Shown: positions 5,465-12,981 of the stretch, piece after piece
How the letters are laid out: each line of letters opens with the position of its first letter
How positions within the stretch are numbered: the stretch's first letter is position 1
Assembly (NCBI GenBank): GCA_031383555.1
Contig: JANMZR010000285.1
Location: 1 to 17,818 of the forward strand
Length of the DNA stretch: 17,818 bases
Reading direction: 5' to 3'
From: JANMZR01 sp031383555
Lineage (GTDB): Bacteria > Bacteroidota > Bacteroidia > Cytophagales > Spirosomataceae
Notes under the pieces: model-generated
The model's input: only the letters and a program-made list of their open reading frames with translations
Told to the model about the DNA's origin: nothing
Databases searched by the model: none
Position numbers and translations under genes: made by a program

Positions 5465-6742
5465 ATGAAATTCGAAACACTCCAATTGCATGCAGGCCAA
5501 GAGCCTGATTCAGCTACTAATTCTCGGGCTGTGCCTATTTACCAAACCACCTCTTATGTATTCAACAGTACAGAACATGGTGCTAACTTGTTCGCTCTCA
5601 AAGAGTTTGGTAATATTTATACTCGAATAATGAACCCTACTTCAGATGTTTTTGAGAAACGATTAGCGGCTTTGGAAGGTGGAGTTGCAGCTCTAGCGGT
5701 TGGCTCAGGTCATGCTGCGCAGTTTATTGCCATCAATAATATTACCACCGTTGGCGACAATTTTATTACTACTTCATTTTTATATGGTGGCTCCTACAAT
5801 CAATTTAAAAATTCGTTTAAAAACATCGGAGTGGAGGCTCGCTTTGCTGATGGAGATGATGTGTCAAGTTTTGAAAAATTGATTGATGTAAAAACAAAAG
5901 CTATTTATTTGGAAACAATAGGGAATCCAGGGTTTTCAGTTCCAGATTTTGAAAAATTTGTTGTTTTGGCAAAAAAATATGACTTACCTATAATAGTCGA
6001 TAATACTTTTGGGGCTGGAGGTGCTATTTGTCAACCCTTAAAACATGGTGCTCATATTTTGGTTGAATCTGCAACCAAATGGATTGGTGGCCACGGCACT
6101 TCAATGGGAGGAGTTATAGTTGATGGAGGTACTTTTGACTGGGGAAATGGAAAATATCCACAGTTTACCGATCCTTCTCCAAGTTACCATGGCTTAGTTA
6201 TGAATTCTGTTTTTGGCATTGGCGGGCCTTTTGGTAATATTCAGTTTATTATTCGGGCTAGGGTAGAGGGTTTACGTGACTGGGGTCCTTCACAAAGTCC
6301 TTTCAATTCATTTATGCTTTTACAAGGTTTAGAAACGCTAACTTTAAGAGTGGAAAGAATCAATGAAAATGCAATGAATTTGGCACAATGGCTTGAAAAT
6401 CAGCCACAAGTGGAGTCAGTGAATTATTTAGGTTTGGAAAAAAATAAATACCATGGGCTTGCCAAAAAATATTTAGAAAGAGGTTTTGGAGGTGTGCTTT
6501 CGTTCAAGTTAAAAGGCGATAAAGCTGCATCAGAGAAGTTTGTAAATAGCTTGAAATTAATAAGTCATTTGGCGAATGTGGGTGATTGCAAAACGTTAAT
6601 AATTCATCCAGCTTCAACTACACATTCTCAACTGTCTGAAGCTGAGCAGCTTAATGCTGGCGTAGAGCCCAATTCACTAAGGATTTCGGTAGGTATTGAG
6701 CATATTGATGACATAAAAGAGGATATTTTGCAAGCTTTTTGA
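5465..6742 (+). CDS. metY: O-acetylhomoserine aminocarboxypropyltransferase (sulfhydrylase), PLP-dependent
   Basis: 425 residues, the usual length for MetY-type enzymes and longer than cystathionine lyases or synthases of about 380-400. These enzymes combine O-acetyl-L-homoserine with sulfide to give homocysteine for methionine synthesis. Diagnostic features are the N-terminal ETLQLHAGQEPD, RIMNPTSDVFEKRLAALEGG (residues 54-73), the segment DNTFGAGG (179-186), and the PLP-binding Lys205 in ESATKWIGGHGTS. The SHLANVGDCKTLIIHP motif (about residue 365) is also of this family. The gene stands alone with its own promoter and is followed by a long inverted-repeat structure ending in T7. A related activity on O-succinylhomoserine, or cysteine synthesis, cannot be ruled out from sequence alone. 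Confidence 0.93.
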   Translation: MKFETLQLHAGQEPDSATNSRAVPIYQTTSYVFNSTEHGANLFALKEFGNIYTRIMNPTSDVFEKRLAALEGGVAALAVGSGHAAQFIAINNITTVGDNFITTSFLYGGSYNQFKNSFKNIGVEARFADGDDVSSFEKLIDVKTKAIYLETIGNPGFSVPDFEKFVVLAKKYDLPIIVDNTFGAGGAICQPLKHGAHILVESATKWIGGHGTSMGGVIVDGGTFDWGNGKYPQFTDPSPSYHGLVMNSVFGIGGPFGNIQFIIRARVEGLRDWGPSQSPFNSFMLLQGLETLTLRVERINENAMNLAQWLENQPQVESVNYLGLEKNKYHGLAKKYLERGFGGVLSFKLKGDKAASEKFVNSLKLISHLANVGDCKTLIIHPASTTHSQLSEAEQLNAGVEPNSLRISVGIEHIDDIKEDILQAF

Positions 6743-6747
6743 ATTTC

Positions 6748-6990
6748 AGGTATGAGGTATGAGGTAAGAGGTATGAGGTATGAGGTTTGAGGTAGGATGG
6801 GAATCTAATATGAGGAATGGGACTTTAGGTTTGAGGTATGAGTAGGATGTGAGGCAAGTATGACGAATGTGATATAACTTATAGATCATTAGGTTTAAGT
6901 ATGAGGTATAATATGAATTATGCCTCATACTTGATATTGGACACCTGATTGCTGATACCTGAAACCTGATACCTAATACCTCATACCTAA
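6748..6990. repeat. Inverted array of degenerate 7-bp repeats (AGGTATG / CATACCT)
   Basis: The spacer between the convergent metY and DinB-fold genes opens with seven tandem heptads (6748-6796): AGGTATG four times, with AGGTAAG, AGGTTTG and AGGTAGG variants. It closes with five heptads of opposite sense (6954-6988): GATACCT, GAAACCT, GATACCT, AATACCT and CATACCT. Degenerate copies fill the middle. The two arrays can pair into one long imperfect stem around a near-perfect inner hairpin at 6895-6934. T7 follows at 6991-6997. The reading frame across it on the minus strand is just translated repeat. It is not a CRISPR, because there are no spacers. Confidence 0.85.
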
Positions 6991-6997
6991 TTTTTTT
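6895..6997 (+). terminator. Inner hairpin of the repeat array plus T7 tract
   Basis: AAGTATGAGGTATAAT (6897-6912) pairs with ATTATGCCTCATACTT (6917-6932) around the loop ATGA, with one T-G wobble. Two more pairs extend to 6895/6934. The outer arrays then pair and the T7 at 6991-6997 follows, so the whole can end metY transcription. The T-run overlaps the stop codon of the opposing gene. Terminator function is inferred. Confidence 0.5.
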
Positions 6998-7559
6998 ATG
7001 CCCATCCAATATACCCAACAGGTGTGACACCATTTAATCTTAAATAGCAAATTACTTGCCCACGATGGTGAATAATGTGATTTTCCATAGCATAAAGTAT
7101 TTTCCATATAGGCATATCATCGCCAACAAATGAATCCTTTTTTATCAAAGTTTCATTTGAGCTTTCCTTAGAAATTATTCCTACCCAGTTATAAAATTCT
7201 TTTATTTCAGTTTCTAATTCACTTTTCGATAATTTTTCCCAATATTCCTTTTTTTTCAAATCATTAGGGTTTTTCAAATTCATTCTGCCAGATAACTGGC
7301 TGGCGGTGAAGGTAATACAATGAACAAACTGAGTTCTGAAGCTCATTGATTCTGGCGTATACTTCCAGTCTAATTTATCTTCAGGCATCTGATTATATAA
7401 GGCTAAAGTGTATTTTTCGGAATTTTTCCACGACGCCAAAAGATCAGTTTTTGCATCAATCATTACTTGATTTTCATTAGCTTTTGAAAATATTGGAATA
7501 GAAATTAAACTTCCCAAAAATGATTTTAATGCTGTTTTTCTAGAAATTATCATAATCAA
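6996..7559 (-). CDS. DinB-fold protein with N-terminal signal sequence
   Basis: 187 residues. The C-terminal motif HIIHHRGQVICYLRLNGVTP (residues 161-180) and H80 in FVHCITFTAS give the three-histidine metal site (H80, H161, H165) of the DinB/YfiT four-helix superfamily. Members include metal-dependent thiol transferases and many proteins without known function, and no reaction can be assigned here. Residues about 6-27 (SRKTALKSFLGSLISIPIFSKA) look like an export signal, with an incomplete twin-arginine-like start (SRK), so the protein may act outside the cytoplasm. Starts at residue 1 or residue 3 (both Met) are equally possible. The gene follows a terminator, so it should have its own promoter, although none is clear. 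Confidence 0.72.
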   Translation of the reverse strand: MIMIISRKTALKSFLGSLISIPIFSKANENQVMIDAKTDLLASWKNSEKYTLALYNQMPEDKLDWKYTPESMSFRTQFVHCITFTASQLSGRMNLKNPNDLKKKEYWEKLSKSELETEIKEFYNWVGIISKESSNETLIKKDSFVGDDMPIWKILYAMENHIIHHRGQVICYLRLNGVTPVGYIGWA

Positions 7560-7594
7560 AGTTTTTTAATTAGTTATGGGGCCCAATTTACAAT

Positions 7595-7632
7595 AAAAAA
7601 ACTCCTTAGATAAATTTCTTTGGAGTTTTTTT
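7595..7632 (-). terminator. Bidirectional-type intrinsic terminator after the DUF937 gene
   Basis: AAAAAAACTCC (7595-7605) and GGAGTTTTTTT (7622-7632) form an 11-bp stem with a 16-nt loop. It lies 28 bp after the stop of the DUF937 gene on the minus strand and separates it from the DinB-fold gene. Confidence 0.85.
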
Positions 7633-7660
7633 ATTAAAATATTAAACAAGAAATTAAAAT

Positions 7661-8272
7661 TTATTTCTGTTGTGATTTCAAAAATACATTTAGCATGTCC
7701 ATTAATCCAGCGCCTTGAGGTTGCTGCTGTTGCTGCTGACCTTGTTGACCACCCAAAAGGCCACCAACTACATCCATTAAGCCTCCACCGCCTTGAGCTT
7801 GTTGTTGGCTACCTCCTAATACAGAACCCAATACATCCATAACGCCACCACCACCTTGTTGCTGTTGCTGGCCACCCATTACGGCTCCCATTATTGAACT
7901 TAGGTCAAATGAACTATCATTTGGGTCATTTGTTTTGTTTATTAACGAACCAATAACTGATGGCAAAACTGAAGAAACTATGCTGCCTGCTGCTGTTTTG
8001 TCAAGGCCAAATTTTCCCATAATAGCACTTATTGCGGTATTAGCCATGCCTGAAACTATAGGATTTGAACTTATATTACCAGTCGACTTACCTGAAAGCA
8101 ATCCCCAAAGACCACTTGAATTGCCAGCCTGTCCTTGATTGGCCAAACCACCAACTACAGAACTTAAAATAGTTTGCATTGCAGACTCATTGTGCTCATT
8201 TGGAATGGCCGGATTATTTACGATTGCCTCCTGAGAATTGGTCTGAATGAGGCCCATTAATTGTTCTAACAT
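7661..8272 (-). CDS. DUF937 (YidB-like) family protein with Gln/Gly-linked C-terminal repeats
   Basis: 203 residues. Residues 1-115 show the DUF937 style: short helices ending in Gly (AMQTILSSVVGGLANQ, ISAIMGKFGLDKTAAGSIVSSVLPSVIGSLINK). No enzymatic residues are evident and the family has no established biochemical role. From residue 123 there are four copies of an amphipathic unit of about 11 residues: DLSSIMGAVMGG, VMDVLGSVLGG, LMDVVGGLLGG and LMDMLNVFLKS (123-134, 144-154, 165-175, 190-200). They are joined by linkers of Gln and Gly (QQQQQGGGG, SQQQAQGGGG, QQGQQQQQQPQGAG). There is no signal peptide. The linker codons form simple repeats in DNA, so copy number may vary between strains. 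The gene is single, with a terminator behind it. Confidence 0.8.
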   Translation of the reverse strand: MLEQLMGLIQTNSQEAIVNNPAIPNEHNESAMQTILSSVVGGLANQGQAGNSSGLWGLLSGKSTGNISSNPIVSGMANTAISAIMGKFGLDKTAAGSIVSSVLPSVIGSLINKTNDPNDSSFDLSSIMGAVMGGQQQQQGGGGVMDVLGSVLGGSQQQAQGGGGLMDVVGGLLGGQQGQQQQQQPQGAGLMDMLNVFLKSQQK

Positions 8273-8300
8273 TTTTTATTTTTTTAAATTGTATAATAGG

Positions 8301-8319
8301 CGAAATTACAAATAATTTC
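8301..8319 (-). promoter_or_regulatory. Possible promoter and palindrome before the DUF937 gene
   Basis: On the minus strand TAATTTCG (8301-8308) is one base from the TAnnTTTG consensus and lies 28 nt before the ATG. GAAATTA (8302-8308) and TAATTTC (8313-8319) form a perfect 7-bp inverted repeat with a four-base centre covering it. No -33 element is clear. Confidence 0.3.
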
Positions 8320-8393
8320 AGAAAATGAATATTATTATGAATTTTTAAATTTCGAAGCAATACACATTATTTCAATTTTCAAAAATTTGGCTA

Positions 8394-11300
8394 TTAATGC
8401 TTAATCAATTTGCGATAAACTGTTTCTTTTTCTGATTGAATCTGAATTATTGAAAGACCTTTTGGTAAATTATTAATTGCGTATTTAATTGTTTCTTCAC
8501 CTTCATTTAAACTAATTAAGTCAAACTGCAAAGTACGACCAGTTAAATCAAGTGCCGTTATTTGATAGCTATCCTTACGCTTTGAATTGAAATCGATAAA
8601 AGCAAATTCCGAGCTTGGATTTGGATAAAACTGGCTAATAGCTAAACTTTTTGCCTCTTTTTGTAAAAATATTATTTTTGAATAGCTAAATGATCCGTCA
8701 ATATCAACCATTTTAAGTCTATAATAATTTTCATTTTTTGGTAAAATATCAAGGTATTTATATTCTGATTTTTCAGTTAAGTTATTATTTCCGTTGATTT
8801 TTGTTATGAATGAAAATGAATTTAGCGATTCACTTTTTTCTAATTCAAAATGACTAAAGTTAGCCTCTGAGCTAGTATTCCAAGTTATCAAATTTCCTTT
8901 CTCGGTTGATTTACCCACAAATTCAAGCAATCGAGCCGGCAAAGGTGCATTTTGTGCCGAGGCAAAACCAACGCCTGCTGGAGCTGCTACTTTCGCAGAA
9001 CCATAAATAGTTGCATTACCAGAAACTGTATTTTTTGTTTTTCCGTTTGCATTCCCATCGCCAATGGTTCCAGCAACACCTTCAGCACTAGCCTTCATTG
9101 AAAAGCCGCCAACATTAGGGTAAGAAGCTACATTTGAGCCAGCTGGTGAGGTGCCAATTACCAATGTGTAAGTGTCAGATGCAACAGCTGGAAAAGTATA
9201 AGCGCCTGTACCTGAGGTTACTGGTGCAACTAAATCGGGAACTGAAGTTTCATTTGTGCTTTTGAATAGTGAAATATAAGCACCAGAAACTGAAAGTGGC
9301 GCACCATCAATTGTACCTCCATCAATATCTTCTGTAACTATACCAGCAATCACATTTTGTGAACAATCAGGTGCTGAAAATTCATAAACTGATACTGTTT
9401 TACTATTTTCTGCAGAAGAAATAACTAAGGCCTTACCTGTTGGGCTATCAGTTGCTGATACAAAAATTAAACCCTCAACACCTAAATCTGCTAGCGTATT
9501 TATATATTGCTTAAAAACTGGGGCCATTGGATTGCTAATATCATAAACAAAAATATCGCCAGTACGCTCGCTACCCACAAATGCATATAAAATTCCATTG
9601 ACCATACCAGTTGTAACTGCTTCTGGTTCAGGGCCTTTGTTGTCACTACGACCATCAAAAGATGCAGCTGTTCCATCAGAATTAAATGAAGCAGCAGATA
9701 AAGAAGAAGTTATTTGCTCCAATTGGTCTCCACTATCAAAAACTTTTCCTAGCGAACTATTCCAAATTGTAAAAGAACGTGCACCTAATGCATGTATTTC
9801 ATCAAAATCACCATCGCCATCAGTATCACCAGTTGCATTTGTTAATTGAAGACGGCCAAGGTTTGCATTTTGTTTTAAAGTTGCCCCATTTGGAAAAATT
9901 GTTGGATCTAAAACATATGCAGCGTTTCCAACCCTCACTTCTTCATTGAAACCAGTATAAGCTCTAGAATCTCCCTCATTAGCTGTAATATAATAAGTAT
10001 TGCCAGCCACTATGAAACTTGCAATCGCATCTGGTTGGTACATGCCTTTTATTGGCCAATTTTGGATATTTATTATTTTACCAGCATTTGGTCCATCTTG
10101 GTCGCTAGCATCTAATCCGTTTCCAGGCAAATTATGATCTTTTAGACCAAGAGGTAAAATCTGAGTAATTGTTGAAGTAGCCATATCCAATTCCGCAACA
10201 GCATTGGCTTCTTGTAATGTAATTATTGCTTTTGTGCCATCAGCATTAAATGTAATGTACTCAGGCTCAAGGTCTTCGGCAACAGTGGCAAAAGCTCCAT
10301 TCACGTTCGCTATATCGGCGCTTGGGCTATAAATACGTACACCTGCTGCTTTTAAAGTTGCTATTTGTGCATTGAAACTTGTAAAGCCAGCTGTTACAAC
10401 GGTAGGAGCCACGAAACCACCTGAAACATCAATGATTGAAACTGAACCTTCTGGGTCAAATGAAGCTGCTTGATTATAACTATTTGGCTCACCTTCATTG
10501 GCAGTTAATACTTTAGTTCCATCAGGGTTAAAAGTAACCATATCTGGTAAATAGCCAACAGTTACTTGGCTTATAAAACTAGCGTCATTGGCATTATAAA
10601 ATGCTACTACACCAGGCAATTGCGCCAAGGTTGTAGTATTTTGAATGGCATAACTTACCGCAACTATCCCATTTCTAATCGCAACACTATTGGGTAAAAT
10701 ATTATTGCCAGAGGAAGTAAATCCAAAAGGAACATTGGTTGAAGCTGAAATAGCACCATTTACATCCAAAGTATAATATTCAAATGCAGGGCCAGCTACA
10801 GTAAATATTCTATCATTTATAGGATCAAAAGCTGATATTTCGGCACCATTTGAACTTGTAACAGTTGATTTTAGTGTCAAAAGTTGATCACAATCATTGT
10901 CTGCGATGGCAATATTTTGGACTAAAGTTGTTCCTAAAACGATACCAGATGATGGATTGCTAATAGTTAAAGTAGCCGTTTCTGACCCTTCTGCTAAAAT
11001 ATCATCAACTGCTGTAAAAGTTACGCTTCCTATAGTTTGTCCGTTTAATATGGTAATTGTTGTACCAGATAAGGTATAATCACCAGCTGTAACTGTGCCT
11101 GTTGGGGTTAATGTAATTGTTTGATCACCAACAACTGCTGTGGATGCTGTGGCTGTTACAGTTATTGGGGATGGAGCTACCTCTGTAGCGGCTGAAGAGG
11201 AAACTGAAAGGTCTACGGTTGTAATTGGGGTTGTAATTCGAACAATTGGAGCAAATGAAAGACCCTTAAGTGCAGTATTACCATGTGAATATAGTTTTGG

Positions 11301-11492
11301 GTTTGCGCCAGAAAAATCACCAAAGAGGCCTTTGGTATCAATATTTGATCCAGGAATTAACTTAGAAACTGGTGACCAAACTGATGACGAAAGAGTCCAT
11401 TTTTGAATACCGCCCGCTGCATATCCATAACTTACCAATGAACCCAAAATTAATAAAGCAAAAATTCTTGATATAACGTAATTTTTTTTCAT
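8394..11492 (-). CDS. Type IX-secreted choice-of-anchor I family protein with Calx-beta-like domain
   Basis: 1032 residues from the ATG ending at 11492. I prefer this start because it opens a classical signal peptide (MKKNYVISRIFALLILGSLV, cleavage near residue 25). The longer frame to 11573 adds a non-signal extension. Domains in order: a Calx-beta-like beta-sandwich at about 93-200; a beta-propeller-like choice-of-anchor I region at about 205-650 with repeated FNADGTK / TANEGE motifs, a DTDGDGDFDE calcium-type loop and the hallmark NKGPEPEAV; an SdrD-B-like carboxypeptidase-regulatory fold at about 670-780; and a C-terminal type IX sorting domain at 955-1032 starting FYPNPSSE and ending in a basic KLIKH. 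It should be exported by Sec, then the type IX system, and anchored or released outside. The ligand is unknown. A -7-like TATTTTTG is at 11547-11554. Confidence 0.88.
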   Translation of the reverse strand: MKKNYVISRIFALLILGSLVSYGYAAGGIQKWTLSSSVWSPVSKLIPGSNIDTKGLFGDFSGANPKLYSHGNTALKGLSFAPIVRITTPITTVDLSVSSSAATEVAPSPITVTATASTAVVGDQTITLTPTGTVTAGDYTLSGTTITILNGQTIGSVTFTAVDDILAEGSETATLTISNPSSGIVLGTTLVQNIAIADNDCDQLLTLKSTVTSSNGAEISAFDPINDRIFTVAGPAFEYYTLDVNGAISASTNVPFGFTSSGNNILPNSVAIRNGIVAVSYAIQNTTTLAQLPGVVAFYNANDASFISQVTVGYLPDMVTFNPDGTKVLTANEGEPNSYNQAASFDPEGSVSIIDVSGGFVAPTVVTAGFTSFNAQIATLKAAGVRIYSPSADIANVNGAFATVAEDLEPEYITFNADGTKAIITLQEANAVAELDMATSTITQILPLGLKDHNLPGNGLDASDQDGPNAGKIINIQNWPIKGMYQPDAIASFIVAGNTYYITANEGDSRAYTGFNEEVRVGNAAYVLDPTIFPNGATLKQNANLGRLQLTNATGDTDGDGDFDEIHALGARSFTIWNSSLGKVFDSGDQLEQITSSLSAASFNSDGTAASFDGRSDNKGPEPEAVTTGMVNGILYAFVGSERTGDIFVYDISNPMAPVFKQYINTLADLGVEGLIFVSATDSPTGKALVISSAENSKTVSVYEFSAPDCSQNVIAGIVTEDIDGGTIDGAPLSVSGAYISLFKSTNETSVPDLVAPVTSGTGAYTFPAVASDTYTLVIGTSPAGSNVASYPNVGGFSMKASAEGVAGTIGDGNANGKTKNTVSGNATIYGSAKVAAPAGVGFASAQNAPLPARLLEFVGKSTEKGNLITWNTSSEANFSHFELEKSESLNSFSFITKINGNNNLTEKSEYKYLDILPKNENYYRLKMVDIDGSFSYSKIIFLQKEAKSLAISQFYPNPSSEFAFIDFNSKRKDSYQITALDLTGRTLQFDLISLNEGEETIKYAINNLPKGLSIIQIQSEKETVYRKLIKH

Positions 11493-11546
11493 AAATGTGT
11501 TATCATTAAAAGTTAAGAATGTGAAAGGATTTGTTAAAATCGAACA

Positions 11547-11574
11547 CAAAAATATCTCAATAATATCACGCAAA
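11547..11574 (-). promoter_or_regulatory. Candidate promoter of the type IX-secreted protein gene
   Basis: On the minus strand TTTG (11571-11574), then 16 bp, then TATTTTTG (11547-11554). Both boxes match consensus, but the spacing is two to three bases short of the usual 19. It would give a leader of about 50 nt to the ATG at 11492 and leaves the longer alternative start at 11573 untranscribed, which supports the shorter start. Confidence 0.4.
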
Positions 11575-11697
11575 AACGAACTTAACTAATTGATAATTAT
11601 TTTTTAAAGATTTGTTAATATTGAAGTGAATTTCAAAAGAAATGTTGGTAATTTGATGATGCTAACAGTCTTCTTATTGTTTTCAAGATAAAGCAAA

Positions 11698-12132
11698 CTA
11701 AAGTGCTTGGAGGGTAAGTGTCTGTTGAGCATGTAAGGTTGAATTTGGAGAACGTCGAGCATGGTTTTCTTCATGATAGGCGCTGAAAATCAGTATTTTA
11801 GTGGTTAGTTCATCAATTTTATAAAGTTGGTTGTTTATGTTTATTGTTCTTTTCGAATCGTCTATTTCATATGAATAGGTTGCCTCAATATCACTTTCGT
11901 AGCATGCGATATTTGGAGTGTAAAGAGCTTGTTTATTTAATTTAATAAAAGTATAAACATCGTCTTTTGCACATTCAGATAGTATCGACTTTCCATTACT
12001 TGTGATATTGATTAAAAGCCATTTTTTTTGTGAACCGTTCGTTATTCCTTCAGTAATATCTAATGGGTTAACTGCTTGTTTTTTTGAACAATTAATTAAA
12101 ATTAAAGCGAGCAATATTGTTAGATATTTCAT
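11698..12132 (-). CDS. Small lipoprotein, possibly lipocalin-like
   Basis: 144 residues. Residues 1-15 (MKYLTILLALILINC) form a lipoprotein signal with Cys15 as the likely lipidated residue, although Asn at -1 is atypical. The following SKK is a common Bacteroidota surface-export context. The mature part has KKWLLINITSNGK, a cysteine pair (SECAKDD and IACYESD), DVYTF and alternating hydrophobic strands. This resembles the lipocalin-like lipoproteins frequent in Bacteroidota, but no motif is decisive. The last 20 or so residues (HARRSPNSTLHAQQTLTLQA) look unlike the rest and may be a run-on. The gene sits alone between the rplT terminator and the large secreted protein gene. No function can be assigned. 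Confidence 0.65.
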   Translation of the reverse strand: MKYLTILLALILINCSKKQAVNPLDITEGITNGSQKKWLLINITSNGKSILSECAKDDVYTFIKLNKQALYTPNIACYESDIEATYSYEIDDSKRTININNQLYKIDELTTKILIFSAYHEENHARRSPNSTLHAQQTLTLQAL

Positions 12133-12212
12133 AAGATTTACTTTTCAAATTAATAAAGTATAAAGAAAGCTTTTATTGTTTTTTTTATTCAATAAAAATT
12201 TCAAATCAATAG

Positions 12213-12248
12213 AAAAAGCCTCTTAAAAACATATTTAAGAGGCTTTTT
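12213..12248 (-). terminator. Intrinsic terminator after rplT
   Basis: AAAAAGCCTCTTAA (12213-12226) and TTAAGAGGCTTTTT (12235-12248) form a perfect 14-bp stem with an 8-nt loop. It is 19 bp after the rplT stop codon and ends the translation cluster. The A/T ends make it usable in both directions. Confidence 0.93.
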
Positions 12249-12267
12249 AAAATCGCAATAAAATAAA

Positions 12268-12612
12268 TTACTTCACTTTATCAAATATAGCTTTGAAAGC
12301 ATCAGGGTGATTCATAGCTAAATCAGCCAATACTTTTCTGTTTAATTCTATTCCTGATTTCGACATTTTACCCATAAAAGCTGAGTACGAAAGGCCTTGA
12401 AGACGAGCTGCTGCGTTAATACGCATAATCCATAATGAACGGAAATCTCTCTTTTTAACTTTACGATCACGGTATGCATATTGCAAACCTTTTTCGATTT
12501 TATTTTTGGCTACAGTCCAAACATTTTTACCTCTTCCGTAAAAGCCTTTGGCTAATTTGAGTATTTTTTTACGTCTTGCTCTTGACGCTACATGGTTGAC
12601 ACTACGTGGCAT
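12268..12612 (-). CDS. rplT: 50S ribosomal protein L20
   Basis: 114 residues, close to the family length of about 117. The sequence opens with the family N-terminus MPRSVNHVASRARRKKILKL and continues with GFYGRGKNVWTVAK, YAYRDRKVKKRDFRSLWIMR and LSYSAFMGKM, all typical of L20. L20 binds 23S rRNA early in 50S assembly and in several bacteria also represses its own operon. It is last in the thrS-infC-rpmI-rplT order. The 103-nt spacer before it is structured and could hold a regulatory site. Confidence 0.98.
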   Translation of the reverse strand: MPRSVNHVASRARRKKILKLAKGFYGRGKNVWTVAKNKIEKGLQYAYRDRKVKKRDFRSLWIMRINAAARLQGLSYSAFMGKMSKSGIELNRKVLADLAMNHPDAFKAIFDKVK

Positions 12613-12661
12613 AATTTTGTTGTTTTTTGGCTTGGGTGGGCTTCTGGCCTCTTTTTACCCT

Positions 12662-12716
12662 GTACCTGGTGAAACAATAACGTTAATTTTTTCTGGAGAT
12701 TTTCTCCAAAAGGTAC
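12662..12716 (-). promoter_or_regulatory. Structured spacer between rpmI and rplT
   Basis: On the minus-strand RNA, GTACCT (complement of 12711-12716, overlapping the rpmI stop) can pair with AGGTAC (complement of 12662-12667). The enclosed stretch contains a hairpin TGGAGA/TCTCCA (12694-12699 with 12703-12708, three-base loop). There is no U-tract, so it is not a terminator. It could be an L20-binding or coupling element, which is inference. Confidence 0.35.
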
Positions 12717-12910
12717 TACAATGCTAAAAGCGCATGTATTCTATTTGAATCTGCTGAACTTACTAAAGTTGCATGAACCAAATTGCGTTTTTGTTTTGTA
12801 GTTTTTTTAGTAAGGATATGGCTATGGAAAGCGTGCTTACGCTTGATTTTACCAGTTCCTGTAACTTTGAAGCGTTTTTTGGCTCCAGAGTTGGTTTTCA
12901 TTTTTGGCAT
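12716..12910 (-). CDS. rpmI: 50S ribosomal protein L35
   Basis: 64 residues, the standard size. MPKMKTNSGAKKRFKVTGTG is the family N-terminus, followed by KIKRKHAFHSHILTKKTTKQKRNL. Highly basic, it binds 23S rRNA in the large subunit. It lies between infC and rplT as in most bacteria, but it is separated from infC by a strong terminator. Confidence 0.98.
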   Translation of the reverse strand: MPKMKTNSGAKKRFKVTGTGKIKRKHAFHSHILTKKTTKQKRNLVHATLVSSADSNRIHALLAL

Positions 12911-12966
12911 TTTGTTTTAAATTTTATGCTGTTAAATTGTGCTATTCTGAAAATAGAATGCGAAAT

Positions 12967-12974
12967 TACGAATT
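12967..12974 (-). promoter_or_regulatory. Possible rpmI-rplT promoter
   Basis: The minus strand just after the infC/rpmI terminator reads TTCGTAATTTCGCATT. TAATTTCG is one base from TAnnTTTG and identical to the box before the DUF937 gene. A TTG lies about 21 bp upstream inside the hairpin arm. The predicted leader to the rpmI ATG at 12910 is about 50-55 nt. Confidence 0.35.
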
Positions 12975-12981
12975 TTCATTG

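Noticed and set aside
6748..6988. CRISPR-like repeat array
   Set aside because: Units are seven bases, contiguous and degenerate, with no unique spacers and no cas genes nearby.
6746..7033. 95-residue reading frame on the minus strand
   Set aside because: It is the 7-bp repeat array read as protein (repeated SYLIPHT-like segments) and overlaps the real 3' end of the DinB-fold gene.
11493..11573. Longer start for the type IX-secreted protein
   Set aside because: The extension would bury the signal peptide behind 27 residues, and a -7 box lies inside it.
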